Shown here in pieces: positions 57,588 through 64,000 of a DNA stretch of 64,000 bases (positions are counted from its first letter, which is position 1; each line of letters opens with the position of its first letter). Source of the DNA: Variovorax sp. EL159 (GTDB taxonomy: Bacteria > Pseudomonadota > Gammaproteobacteria > Burkholderiales > Burkholderiaceae_C); assembly GCF_900100965.1 (NCBI RefSeq), contig NZ_FMUJ01000007.1, positions 308,011-372,010 on the forward strand. The letters run 5' to 3'. The translations under genes and the position numbers were made by a program. The notes beneath the pieces are model-generated. The model worked only from the letters and a program-made list of their open reading frames with translations, had not been told where the DNA came from and did no database searches.

Positions 57588-57638
57588 CTGACTGACCGAC
57601 AAGACAACGACAGAAGACCAAGAGCCACAGAGAGAAAC

Positions 57639-59600
57639 ATGCAAACGTTGAATTTCCCCGAAGGACGCCGCTACGACCTGGCCTGCCTGGGCCGGCTCGC
57701 CGTCGACCTGTACGCCCAGCAGATCGGCAGCCGGCTCGAAGACGCCGCGAGCTTTTCCAAGTACCTGGGCGGCAGCTCCGCCAACATCGCCTTCGGCGCC
57801 GCGCGGCTGGGCCTGCGGGCCGCCATGATCTCGCGCGTGGGCGACGAGCAGATGGGCCGCTTCCTCGTCGAGACGCTGCAGCGCGAGGGCTGCGACGTGT
57901 CGCAGGTGCAGGTCGATCCGCAGCGCCTCACGGCGCTGGTGCTGCTCGGCCTGAAAGACCGCGACACCTTCCCCCTGCTCTTCTATCGCGAGAACTGCGC
58001 CGACATGGCGCTGGAGGCCGACGGCATCAACGAGGCCTTCATCGCGCAATGCCGCGCGCTGCTGATCACCGGCACGCACCTGAGTGCCCCCGGCGTGCGC
58101 GCGGCCTCGGTCGCCGCGCTCGACCACGCGCAAAAGCATGGCGTGCTGCGTGTGCTCGACATCGACTATCGCCCCGTGCTCTGGGGCCTGACCAAGCGCG
58201 GCGAAGGCGCCAACCGCTTCGTGCCCGATGCGCAGGTCACGCAGCGGCTGCAGACGCTGCTGCCGCGCTTCGACCTGCTGATCGGCACGGAAGAAGAATT
58301 CCTCATCGCCGGAGGCGTGCAGGGCGACCTGATGGCCTCGCTGCGCGCGGTGCGCGCCGTGACACAAGCCGCCATGGTGGTGAAGCTGGGCGCAGCGGGT
58401 TGCTGCTTCATTCCCGGCGCGGTGCCCGAGCGCATCGAAGACGCGCAGACGGTGCAGGGCGAGCGGGTCGAAGTGCTGAACGTGCTGGGCGCCGGCGATG
58501 CCTTCGCCGCCGGCCTCATGACCGGCCTGCTGCGCGGCCAGCCTTTCGAAGAGGCCGCGCAACTGGCCAACGCATGCGGCGCCATCGTCGTCTCGCGCCA
58601 TGCCTGCTCGGCCGCAATGCCGACACCGGCCGAACTGGCGCACTGGTTCAGCGGCCAGCGCAACCCCAAGGTCGACGCAGACGCACAACTGGCGCACCTG
58701 CACCGCACCACCGCGGCACGCACGCCGTGGTCGTCGCTGGCGGTGCTGGCCTTCGACCATCGCGCGCAGTTCGCCGACCTCGCACGCCAGGCCGGCAGCG
58801 ACGAATCGCGGGTGCCGGCGCTCAAGCAGTTGCTGGTGTCCGCCGCCGCGCGCGTGGCGCAAAGCCATTCGCTGCAGGGCCGCGTGGGCGTGCTGATCGA
58901 CGGCAGCTACGGCAGCGACGCGCTCGCGGCCGCCACCGGCTGCGGCTGGTGGGTCGGCCGGCCGGTGGAGTTGCCGCTGTCGCGCCCGCTGCGCTTCGAC
59001 GGCACCTCGTCGGTGGCTTCGCAGCTCGTGCAGTGGCCGGTGGAGCAGACCGTCAAGTGCCTCGTGTACTACCACCCCGACGACGCCGTCGAGCTGCGGC
59101 TGGAGCAGGAAGCCCGCATCCGCGAGCTGTGGGAAGCCACGCGCGCCAGCGGCCACGAGCTGCTGCTGGAGCTGATCCCGCCCGCCAGCATACTGCCGAA
59201 GACGGACACCGATGCAGCCCGCGACGCCGTGGTGCTGCGCTCCATCGAGCGGCTCTACAACCTCGGCTTCAAGCCCGAATGGTGGAAGCTCTCGCCGATG
59301 GCGCCAGAGGCCTGGGACCGGCTCGCAGAGCTGATCGCCGCGCGCGACCCGCAATGCCGGGGCGCGGTGATCCTGGGGCTGAACCAGCCGCTGGCGCACC
59401 TGGCACGCAGCTTCTCGGCCGCCACCAATCCGGTGGTCAAGGGCTTCATGATCGGGCGCACGCTCTGGGCCGAACCGGGCCTGCGCTGGCTCCAGCAGGC
59501 CATCGACGACGAAACGCTGGTGCAGGAAGTGGCGCGCAATTTCGCTGCGCTGGTGGAAGCCTGGGACCTCGCCCACCAGCCGCTGCGCGCGGCTGCCTGA
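57639..59600 (+). CDS. iolC: 5-Dehydro-2-deoxygluconokinase fused to DUF2090 aldolase-like domain
   Basis: A 653-residue two-domain enzyme. Residues 1-330 are a PfkB/ribokinase-type kinase: FSKYLGGSSANIAFGAARLGL binds sugar and NVLGAGDAFAAGL holds the catalytic Asp287. Residues 335-650 are the DUF2090 domain (LAVLAFDHRAQFADLARQAG ... VGVLIDGSYGSDAL ... FKPEWWKLSP), related to class I aldolases. Such fusions are thought to phosphorylate 2-deoxy-5-keto-gluconate and cleave it to DHAP and malonate semialdehyde, replacing IolJ. No iolJ gene occurs in the window, which supports that reading. Confidence 0.92.
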   Translation: MQTLNFPEGRRYDLACLGRLAVDLYAQQIGSRLEDAASFSKYLGGSSANIAFGAARLGLRAAMISRVGDEQMGRFLVETLQREGCDVSQVQVDPQRLTALVLLGLKDRDTFPLLFYRENCADMALEADGINEAFIAQCRALLITGTHLSAPGVRAASVAALDHAQKHGVLRVLDIDYRPVLWGLTKRGEGANRFVPDAQVTQRLQTLLPRFDLLIGTEEEFLIAGGVQGDLMASLRAVRAVTQAAMVVKLGAAGCCFIPGAVPERIEDAQTVQGERVEVLNVLGAGDAFAAGLMTGLLRGQPFEEAAQLANACGAIVVSRHACSAAMPTPAELAHWFSGQRNPKVDADAQLAHLHRTTAARTPWSSLAVLAFDHRAQFADLARQAGSDESRVPALKQLLVSAAARVAQSHSLQGRVGVLIDGSYGSDALAAATGCGWWVGRPVELPLSRPLRFDGTSSVASQLVQWPVEQTVKCLVYYHPDDAVELRLEQEARIRELWEATRASGHELLLELIPPASILPKTDTDAARDAVVLRSIERLYNLGFKPEWWKLSPMAPEAWDRLAELIAARDPQCRGAVILGLNQPLAHLARSFSAATNPVVKGFMIGRTLWAEPGLRWLQQAIDDETLVQEVARNFAALVEAWDLAHQPLRAAA

Positions 59601-59611
59601 AGGAACCCTGC

Positions 59612-61477
59612 ATGAAACAAGACACCCAACGGCTCACCATGGCGCAGGCCCTGGTGCAGCACCTTGCAGCGCTTCGCGTCGAGATGGACGACGGCACGGT
59701 GCAGCCGTACCTGGGCGGCGTGTTCGCGATCTTCGGGCACGGCAACGTGGCCGGCCTCGGCGAGGCGCTGGCGACGCGGCGCGAGACGCTGCCGGTGTAC
59801 CGCGCCCACAACGAACAAGGCATGGCGAACGCGGCGACGGCATTTGCCAAGGCGCATTTCCGGCAGCGCGCGATGGCGGTCACGACCTCGATCGGGCCGG
59901 GCGCCACCAACCTCGTCACCTCGGCGGCGATGGCGCACGTCAACCGGCTGCCGCTGCTGCTGTTGCCCGGCGATGTGTTCGCCTCGCGCGCGCCCGATCC
60001 GGTGCTCCAGCAGCTCGAAGACTTCCAGCACGGCGACCTGAGCGTCAACGACTGCCTGCGGCCGGTGACGCGCTACTTCGACCGCATCATGCGGCCCGAG
60101 CAGATCCTTACCGCCCTGCCCCGCGCGATCCAGACCATGACCGACCCTGCCCAATGCGGCCCGGCCTGTCTGGCGCTGCCGCAGGATGTGCAGACCGAGG
60201 CCTTCGATTGCCCGACGCACTTCCTGCAGCCGGAGGTGATCCGCTGGCGCAGGCCGCAGCCCGAGCCCCGCGAACTGGCGCATGCAGCCGCCCTGCTGCG
60301 TTCGTCGCGCAGGCCGTTGATCGTCGCGGGCGGCGGCGTGCTCTACAGCCAGGCGTGGGATGCGTTGCGCAGCTTCGCGGAAGCTTACGGCGTGCCGGTG
60401 GCCGAGAGCCAGGCCGGCAAGGGCAGCCTGGCCTGGGACCATCCGCTCAACCTGGGCGCGGTGGGCGTCACCGGCTCGCCGGCCGCGAACGCCATTGCGC
60501 AAGACGCCGACCTGATCTTCGCGGTGGGCACGCGTTTGCAGGACTTCACCACCGGCTCGCACAGCCTGTTCGGCCATGTGCCGCTGCTGAGCCTGAACGT
60601 CCAGGCTTTCGACGCCGCCAAGCGGGGCGGTGCCACGCTGGTGAGCGATGCGCGCACCGGCCTGCAGCAACTCGACGAAGTGCTGGAAGGCTGGCAGGCC
60701 GAGCCGGCGTGGACCGCGCGCAGCCGCACGCTGGCAGCCGGCTGGGTCGCGCGCGTCACCGAACTCACGACCGCGCAGCCGCCGCAGGGCCAGTTGCCTT
60801 ACGACGCCGAAGTGATCGGCGCCGTGCGCGATTCCGCAAGCGATTCGCCGACCCGCGACATCGTGGTGTGCGCAGCCGGCACGCTGCCCGCCGAACTGCA
60901 CAAGCTCTGGCGCAGCGGCGCGCCGGGCGGCTATCACATGGAGTACGGCTACTCCACCATGGGCTACGAGATCGCCGGTGGCCTGGGCGTCAAGCTCGCA
61001 CGGCCCGACAAGGAAGTGATCGTCATGGTGGGCGACGGCTCCTACATGATGCTCAACGCCGAGATCGCCACCTCGGTGCTGCTCGGCCGCAAGCTGATCG
61101 TGGTGGTGCTGGACAACCGCGGCTACGGCTGCATCCACCGGCTGCAGCGCGCCAGCGGCAGCGAGTGCTTCAACAACATGCTGGACGACTGCATTCCCGA
61201 AGGCGGGAGCGCATCGGACATCGACTTCGCCGCGCACGCGCGCAGCATGGGCGCACAGGCGGTGCACGTGGACGGCATCGCCGCGCTGCGCGAGGCCATG
61301 CAGGCCGCGCGCGCTGCCAGCCGCACGCAGGTGATCGTCATCGACACCACGGCGGAACGCACCACGGCCGAAGGCGGCTGCTGGTGGGAGGTGGCGATTC
61401 CCGAGGTGTCGGCGCGCACCGAAGTGCTCGACGCCCGCGCCCGCTACGAAGCCGCCAAACAACATCAACGACTCTGA
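59612..61477 (+). CDS. iolD: 3D-(3,5/4)-trihydroxycyclohexane-1,2-dione hydrolase
   Basis: A 621-residue ThDP enzyme that opens the inositol ring, forming 5-deoxy-glucuronate. Glu68 in YRAHNEQGMANA activates the cofactor, and GDGSYMMLNAEIATSVLLG ending VVVLDNRGYG is the metal/diphosphate motif. VFAIFGHGNVAGLGEAL and the long insert ASGSECFNNMLDDC are typical of IolD. An AAGGAA box lies seven bases before the ATG, and the gene follows iolC by 11 bases. Confidence 0.95.
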   Translation: MKQDTQRLTMAQALVQHLAALRVEMDDGTVQPYLGGVFAIFGHGNVAGLGEALATRRETLPVYRAHNEQGMANAATAFAKAHFRQRAMAVTTSIGPGATNLVTSAAMAHVNRLPLLLLPGDVFASRAPDPVLQQLEDFQHGDLSVNDCLRPVTRYFDRIMRPEQILTALPRAIQTMTDPAQCGPACLALPQDVQTEAFDCPTHFLQPEVIRWRRPQPEPRELAHAAALLRSSRRPLIVAGGGVLYSQAWDALRSFAEAYGVPVAESQAGKGSLAWDHPLNLGAVGVTGSPAANAIAQDADLIFAVGTRLQDFTTGSHSLFGHVPLLSLNVQAFDAAKRGGATLVSDARTGLQQLDEVLEGWQAEPAWTARSRTLAAGWVARVTELTTAQPPQGQLPYDAEVIGAVRDSASDSPTRDIVVCAAGTLPAELHKLWRSGAPGGYHMEYGYSTMGYEIAGGLGVKLARPDKEVIVMVGDGSYMMLNAEIATSVLLGRKLIVVVLDNRGYGCIHRLQRASGSECFNNMLDDCIPEGGSASDIDFAAHARSMGAQAVHVDGIAALREAMQAARAASRTQVIVIDTTAERTTAEGGCWWEVAIPEVSARTEVLDARARYEAAKQHQRL

Positions 61478-61507
61478 ATGACATCGCCCCTGGGAGAGAA
61501 GCACACC

Positions 61508-62455
61508 ATGAACACCTGGAACGTCCGCATCGGCATCAACCCCCTGTCCTGGATGAACGACGACCTGCCCGCGCTGGGCGGCGACACGCCGCTCGAAACC
61601 GCGCTGCAGGAAGGCGCGGAAATCGGCTACGCCGGCTTCGAGCTGGGCAACAAGTTCCCGAAGGAGCCCGCGGCCCTGAAGGCCAAGCTGGCGCAGTACG
61701 GGCTGGCCTGCGTCTCGGGCTGGTACTCGGGCCAACTGGCCGAAGACACGGTCGACCACGAGATCGAACGCTGCGCCACGCACATGGAAAAGCTGCGCTT
61801 CAACGGCTGCCGCGTGGTGGTCTACGGCGAGGTCGCAGGCTCGATCCAGGGCCGCATGGACACGCCGCTGGCCAAGCGCCCGCGGTTCGCCGACGACGCG
61901 CAGTGGAAGGCGTATGCACAGCGGCTGAACGCGTTCGGCGAACACCTGAAGGCGCAATACGGCATCACGCTGGCGTACCACCATCACATGGGCGCCTATG
62001 TCGAGTCGCCGCAAGACGTCGACCGGCTGATGGCCCTGACCGCGCCCGATTGCGTGTCCCTTCTGTTCGACACCGGGCATGCCTACTTCGGCGGGGCCGG
62101 CAACCCGGTCGAGCTGCTGCAGAAGCACGCGAGCCGCGTGGCGCACGTGCACTGCAAGGACGTCCGCGCCGACGTGATCCGGCAGGCGCGCAACAACGGC
62201 TGGTCGTTCCTCGACGGCGTGCTGAACGGCACCTTCACGGTGCCGGGCGATGGCGCGCTCGACTACGACACGCTGCTCGGCACGCTGCATGCGAGCGGCT
62301 ACGAAGGCTGGCTGGTGGTCGAAGCTGAGCAAGACCCGGCGGTCGCGCCGAGCTACGCCTACGCGAAGAAGGGCTACGAGACGCTGCGCCGCATCGTGGA
62401 CCGGATCGACGCCGCCAATGCCCAGCCCATTGCAATGCAACAAGGAGCCCGCTGA
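61508..62455 (+). CDS. iolE: 2-Keto-myo-inositol dehydratase
   Basis: A 315-residue TIM-barrel enzyme of the sugar isomerase/AP-endonuclease fold. It begins VRIGINPLSWMNDDLPALGG and has GYAGFELGNKFP, LAYHHHMGAYVES, SLLFDTGHAYFGG and VAHVHCKDVR, which supply the metal ligands. It dehydrates the IolG product. ATG 61508 is chosen over ATG 61478 because GGGAGAG lies nine bases before it. It overlaps iolB by one base (TGATG). Confidence 0.93.
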   Translation: MNTWNVRIGINPLSWMNDDLPALGGDTPLETALQEGAEIGYAGFELGNKFPKEPAALKAKLAQYGLACVSGWYSGQLAEDTVDHEIERCATHMEKLRFNGCRVVVYGEVAGSIQGRMDTPLAKRPRFADDAQWKAYAQRLNAFGEHLKAQYGITLAYHHHMGAYVESPQDVDRLMALTAPDCVSLLFDTGHAYFGGAGNPVELLQKHASRVAHVHCKDVRADVIRQARNNGWSFLDGVLNGTFTVPGDGALDYDTLLGTLHASGYEGWLVVEAEQDPAVAPSYAYAKKGYETLRRIVDRIDAANAQPIAMQQGAR

Positions 62456-63270
62456 TGCCGCTCAGTCCGCTTCTTGTGAAGGCGTCCGCGCAAGGACGCA
62501 CGGTGGTCGATGTGACACCCGAGCGCGCCGGCTGGACGCACGTCGGCTTCAAGGTGCTGCGCCTGGCCGAAGGCGAGAGCGAATCGGTCGACACCGGCGC
62601 GCGCGAGTTGTGCCTCGTGGTGCTGACCGGCACGGTCGACGTGGAGGTGGACGGCCAGCGCTTCGACCAGCTCGGCACGCGCGACAGCGTGTTCGAGCCC
62701 GTGTCGCCCGCGGCGGTGTACGTGCCCGGCGGCAAGACCGTCACCGTGCGCGCGCAGCGCAACGCCGAAGTGGCGTTGTGCACCGCACCGGCCGGCACCG
62801 AGCCCCGCACGGTGTCGGTGATCGACCCGGCGGCGATGACGCGCTCGGTGCGTGGCAAGGGCAGCAACACGCGCCATGTCTGCGACATCCTGCCGCACAC
62901 CGACCCGCGCGCGGCGCACCTGCTGGTGGTGGAAGTGCTGACGCCGGCCGGCCATTCGTCGAGCTACCCGCCGCACAAGCACGAGCGCGATGCGCTGCCC
63001 GAAGAAACGCGGCTGGAAGAAACCTACTACCACCGCCTCAATCCGCCGCAAGGCTTTGCCTTCCAGCGCGTCTACACCGATGACCGCAGCCTCGACGAGG
63101 CGATGGCGGTGGAGAACCACGACACGGTGATGGTTCCGCGCGGCTACCACCCGGTGGTGGCGCCGCACGGCTACGACCTCTACTACCTGAACGTGATGGC
63201 CGGCCCCACCCGCTACTGGGTGTTCAGGAACGACCCGGCCCACGAGTGGATGCTGCAGCCCGCAGCCTAG
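62455..63270 (+). CDS. iolB: 5-Deoxy-glucuronate isomerase
   Basis: A 271-residue double-cupin isomerase that turns 5-deoxy-glucuronate into 2-deoxy-5-keto-gluconate, the IolC substrate. The cupin metal site is in GHSSSYPPHKHERDALPEETRLEETYYHRLNPPQGFAFQRVY, with its two His and Glu, and the end VPRGYHPVVAPHGYDLYYLNVMAGP is a strong family signature. It is coupled to iolE. Confidence 0.94.
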   Translation: MPLSPLLVKASAQGRTVVDVTPERAGWTHVGFKVLRLAEGESESVDTGARELCLVVLTGTVDVEVDGQRFDQLGTRDSVFEPVSPAAVYVPGGKTVTVRAQRNAEVALCTAPAGTEPRTVSVIDPAAMTRSVRGKGSNTRHVCDILPHTDPRAAHLLVVEVLTPAGHSSSYPPHKHERDALPEETRLEETYYHRLNPPQGFAFQRVYTDDRSLDEAMAVENHDTVMVPRGYHPVVAPHGYDLYYLNVMAGPTRYWVFRNDPAHEWMLQPAA

Positions 63271-63418
63271 CCAGTCCCTCAGGGCCCCTCTCTCCGCTTT
63301 CCGCTTTCCGAACTGTCCAGCGACCCGCGTCGCTGGCGCAGGGCACGCCTGCGCCCTCGAGAAGCCAGGCCACTTCTTTTTTCCACCGCCAACCGAAACC
63401 CACAAGAGGAGACATGAC

Positions 63419-64000
63419 GTGAAATTCAGAAAGCCGAACCGACTCGCAACTACCGCAGCCACCACTGCCGCAGCCCTCGTGCTGCTCGCCGGCATCCACG
63501 GACTGGCCCATGCCCAGTCGATGGACACGCCCACGGACGCCCCGCCCGAAGCCGAGGTCAAGACCGACCCCACCAAGGACTTCATCAAGAAGGTCAACGA
63601 CGCCACCGGCCTGGAGTTCTGGGGCTATGGCCGCGGCGGCTTCTTCGGCGCGCCCAAGGGTGCACCCAAGGGCGGCTACTCGCTGGGCGGCGACCTGCAG
63701 AAGTACCGCCTGGGCAACGAGGGCGACAACTACCTGGAATTCGGCATCGGCAAGAAGTTCGACCTGGGCGGCGGCATCAAGTGGGGCGTGTTCTACATGC
63801 CCACGATCTACAACGGCAAGAGCGGCACGGCGCAGGCCTACTTCTCGCTCAGCGGCATCTTCGGCAACAGCGCCACGCTGTGGGCCGGCCAGCGCTACCA
63901 CCGCATCCAGGACGTGCACATCGTGGACAAATGGGTGGTGGAGGACGGCGACAACTACGGCGCCGGCATCGACGACATCCCTCTGGGCGGCCTGGGCCGG
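63419..64000 (+). CDS. LamB-type maltoporin homologue, N-terminal part
   Basis: The first 194 residues of an outer-membrane sugar porin; it runs off the right edge. A signal peptide (RLATTAATTAAALVLLAGIHGLAHAQ) is followed by a short linker and LEFWGYGRGGFFGAPKG, then YRLGNEGDNYLEFGIGKKF, which match the start of the LamB barrel. The GTG at 63419 is chosen: an AGGAG box lies seven bases upstream, and the nearby ATG 63414 opens only ATG-ACG-TGA. Downstream of iolB, it probably admits inositol across the outer membrane. Confidence 0.85.
   Translation, partial: MKFRKPNRLATTAATTAAALVLLAGIHGLAHAQSMDTPTDAPPEAEVKTDPTKDFIKKVNDATGLEFWGYGRGGFFGAPKGAPKGGYSLGGDLQKYRLGNEGDNYLEFGIGKKFDLGGGIKWGVFYMPTIYNGKSGTAQAYFSLSGIFGNSATLWAGQRYHRIQDVHIVDKWVVEDGDNYGAGIDDIPLGGLGR

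Noticed and set aside
55947..59576. A very long open frame on the minus strand opposite the importer and iolC genes
   Set aside because: It is antisense to three strongly supported genes, has low-complexity His/Arg/Gln/Ala composition typical of GC-rich shadow frames, and no ribosome site or domain.

Overview
The window is about two thirds GC throughout and is densely packed with co-oriented, often overlapping genes (ATGA and GTGA junctions). It has a strong Burkholderiales flavour: LysR and IclR regulators beside catabolic operons, tripartite tricarboxylate transport, many periplasmic binding proteins, acyl-CoA carboxylase and dehydrogenase clusters. The best guess is a chromosomal segment of a Variovorax-like Comamonadaceae soil or plant-associated bacterium. 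That is inferred from gene content and protein style, not from a marker gene. I see no rRNA, tRNA, CRISPR array, phage or insertion sequence.

Layout. 1-2541: an edge-truncated deaminase and an NCS2 nucleobase permease, facing a LysR regulator. 2555-9025: a lipoprotein glycerophosphodiesterase, argE, a DUF445 membrane protein, a beta-propeller lipoprotein and a stand-alone MHYT sensor. 9067-17328: a six-gene operon for an acyl-CoA substrate (carboxyltransferase, biotin carboxylase, SDR, an unrecognised Cys/His-rich propeller protein, two acyl-CoA dehydrogenases), preceded by a perfect 12-bp inverted repeat. 17437-21896: a slipin, an alpha/beta hydrolase, then an RNA-handling island (RhlE-type helicase, SUI1 factor, DUF3820, glycine-rich RRM protein). 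22102-26977: TctB/TctA without a binding protein, a TSUP permease, and amtB behind a recognisable NtrC site and sigma-54 promoter.

27168-33278 (minus strand): MAPEG protein, ALDH7-type piperidine-6-carboxylate/aminoadipate-semialdehyde dehydrogenase, an orphan amino-acid-binding protein, an aminotransferase and a ThDP enzyme, probably an amino-acid catabolic set. 33356-41214: an IclR regulator divergent from a seven-gene operon that joins a spermidine/putrescine-type ABC transporter to a three-subunit opine-oxidase/hydroxyproline-dehydrogenase-type flavoenzyme. 41361-44954: a DGPF/YciI protein with an ECF42-type sigma factor, then a TetA/TetR-type efflux pair with two tetO-like operators and a probably leaderless pump mRNA. 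44962-49030: a GMC oxidoreductase, an exported S10 carboxypeptidase and a small EF-hand-like exported protein.

49059-64000: a myo-inositol utilisation region. It holds mmsA/iolA with a LysR neighbour, two Gfo/Idh/MocA dehydrogenases, a ribose/inositol-type ABC importer, iolC fused to an aldolase-like DUF2090 domain, iolD, iolE, iolB and the start of a LamB-type porin. Together these cover every step from outer-membrane entry to acetyl-CoA. A near-consensus promoter and two short palindromes sit in an AT-rich gap between the divergent halves. No RpiR-type IolR gene is present.

Five intergenic stretches look like repetitive palindromic elements (24137, 27003, 28881, 36366 and a smaller palindrome at 17325). 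Whether they recur in the genome cannot be tested from one window.
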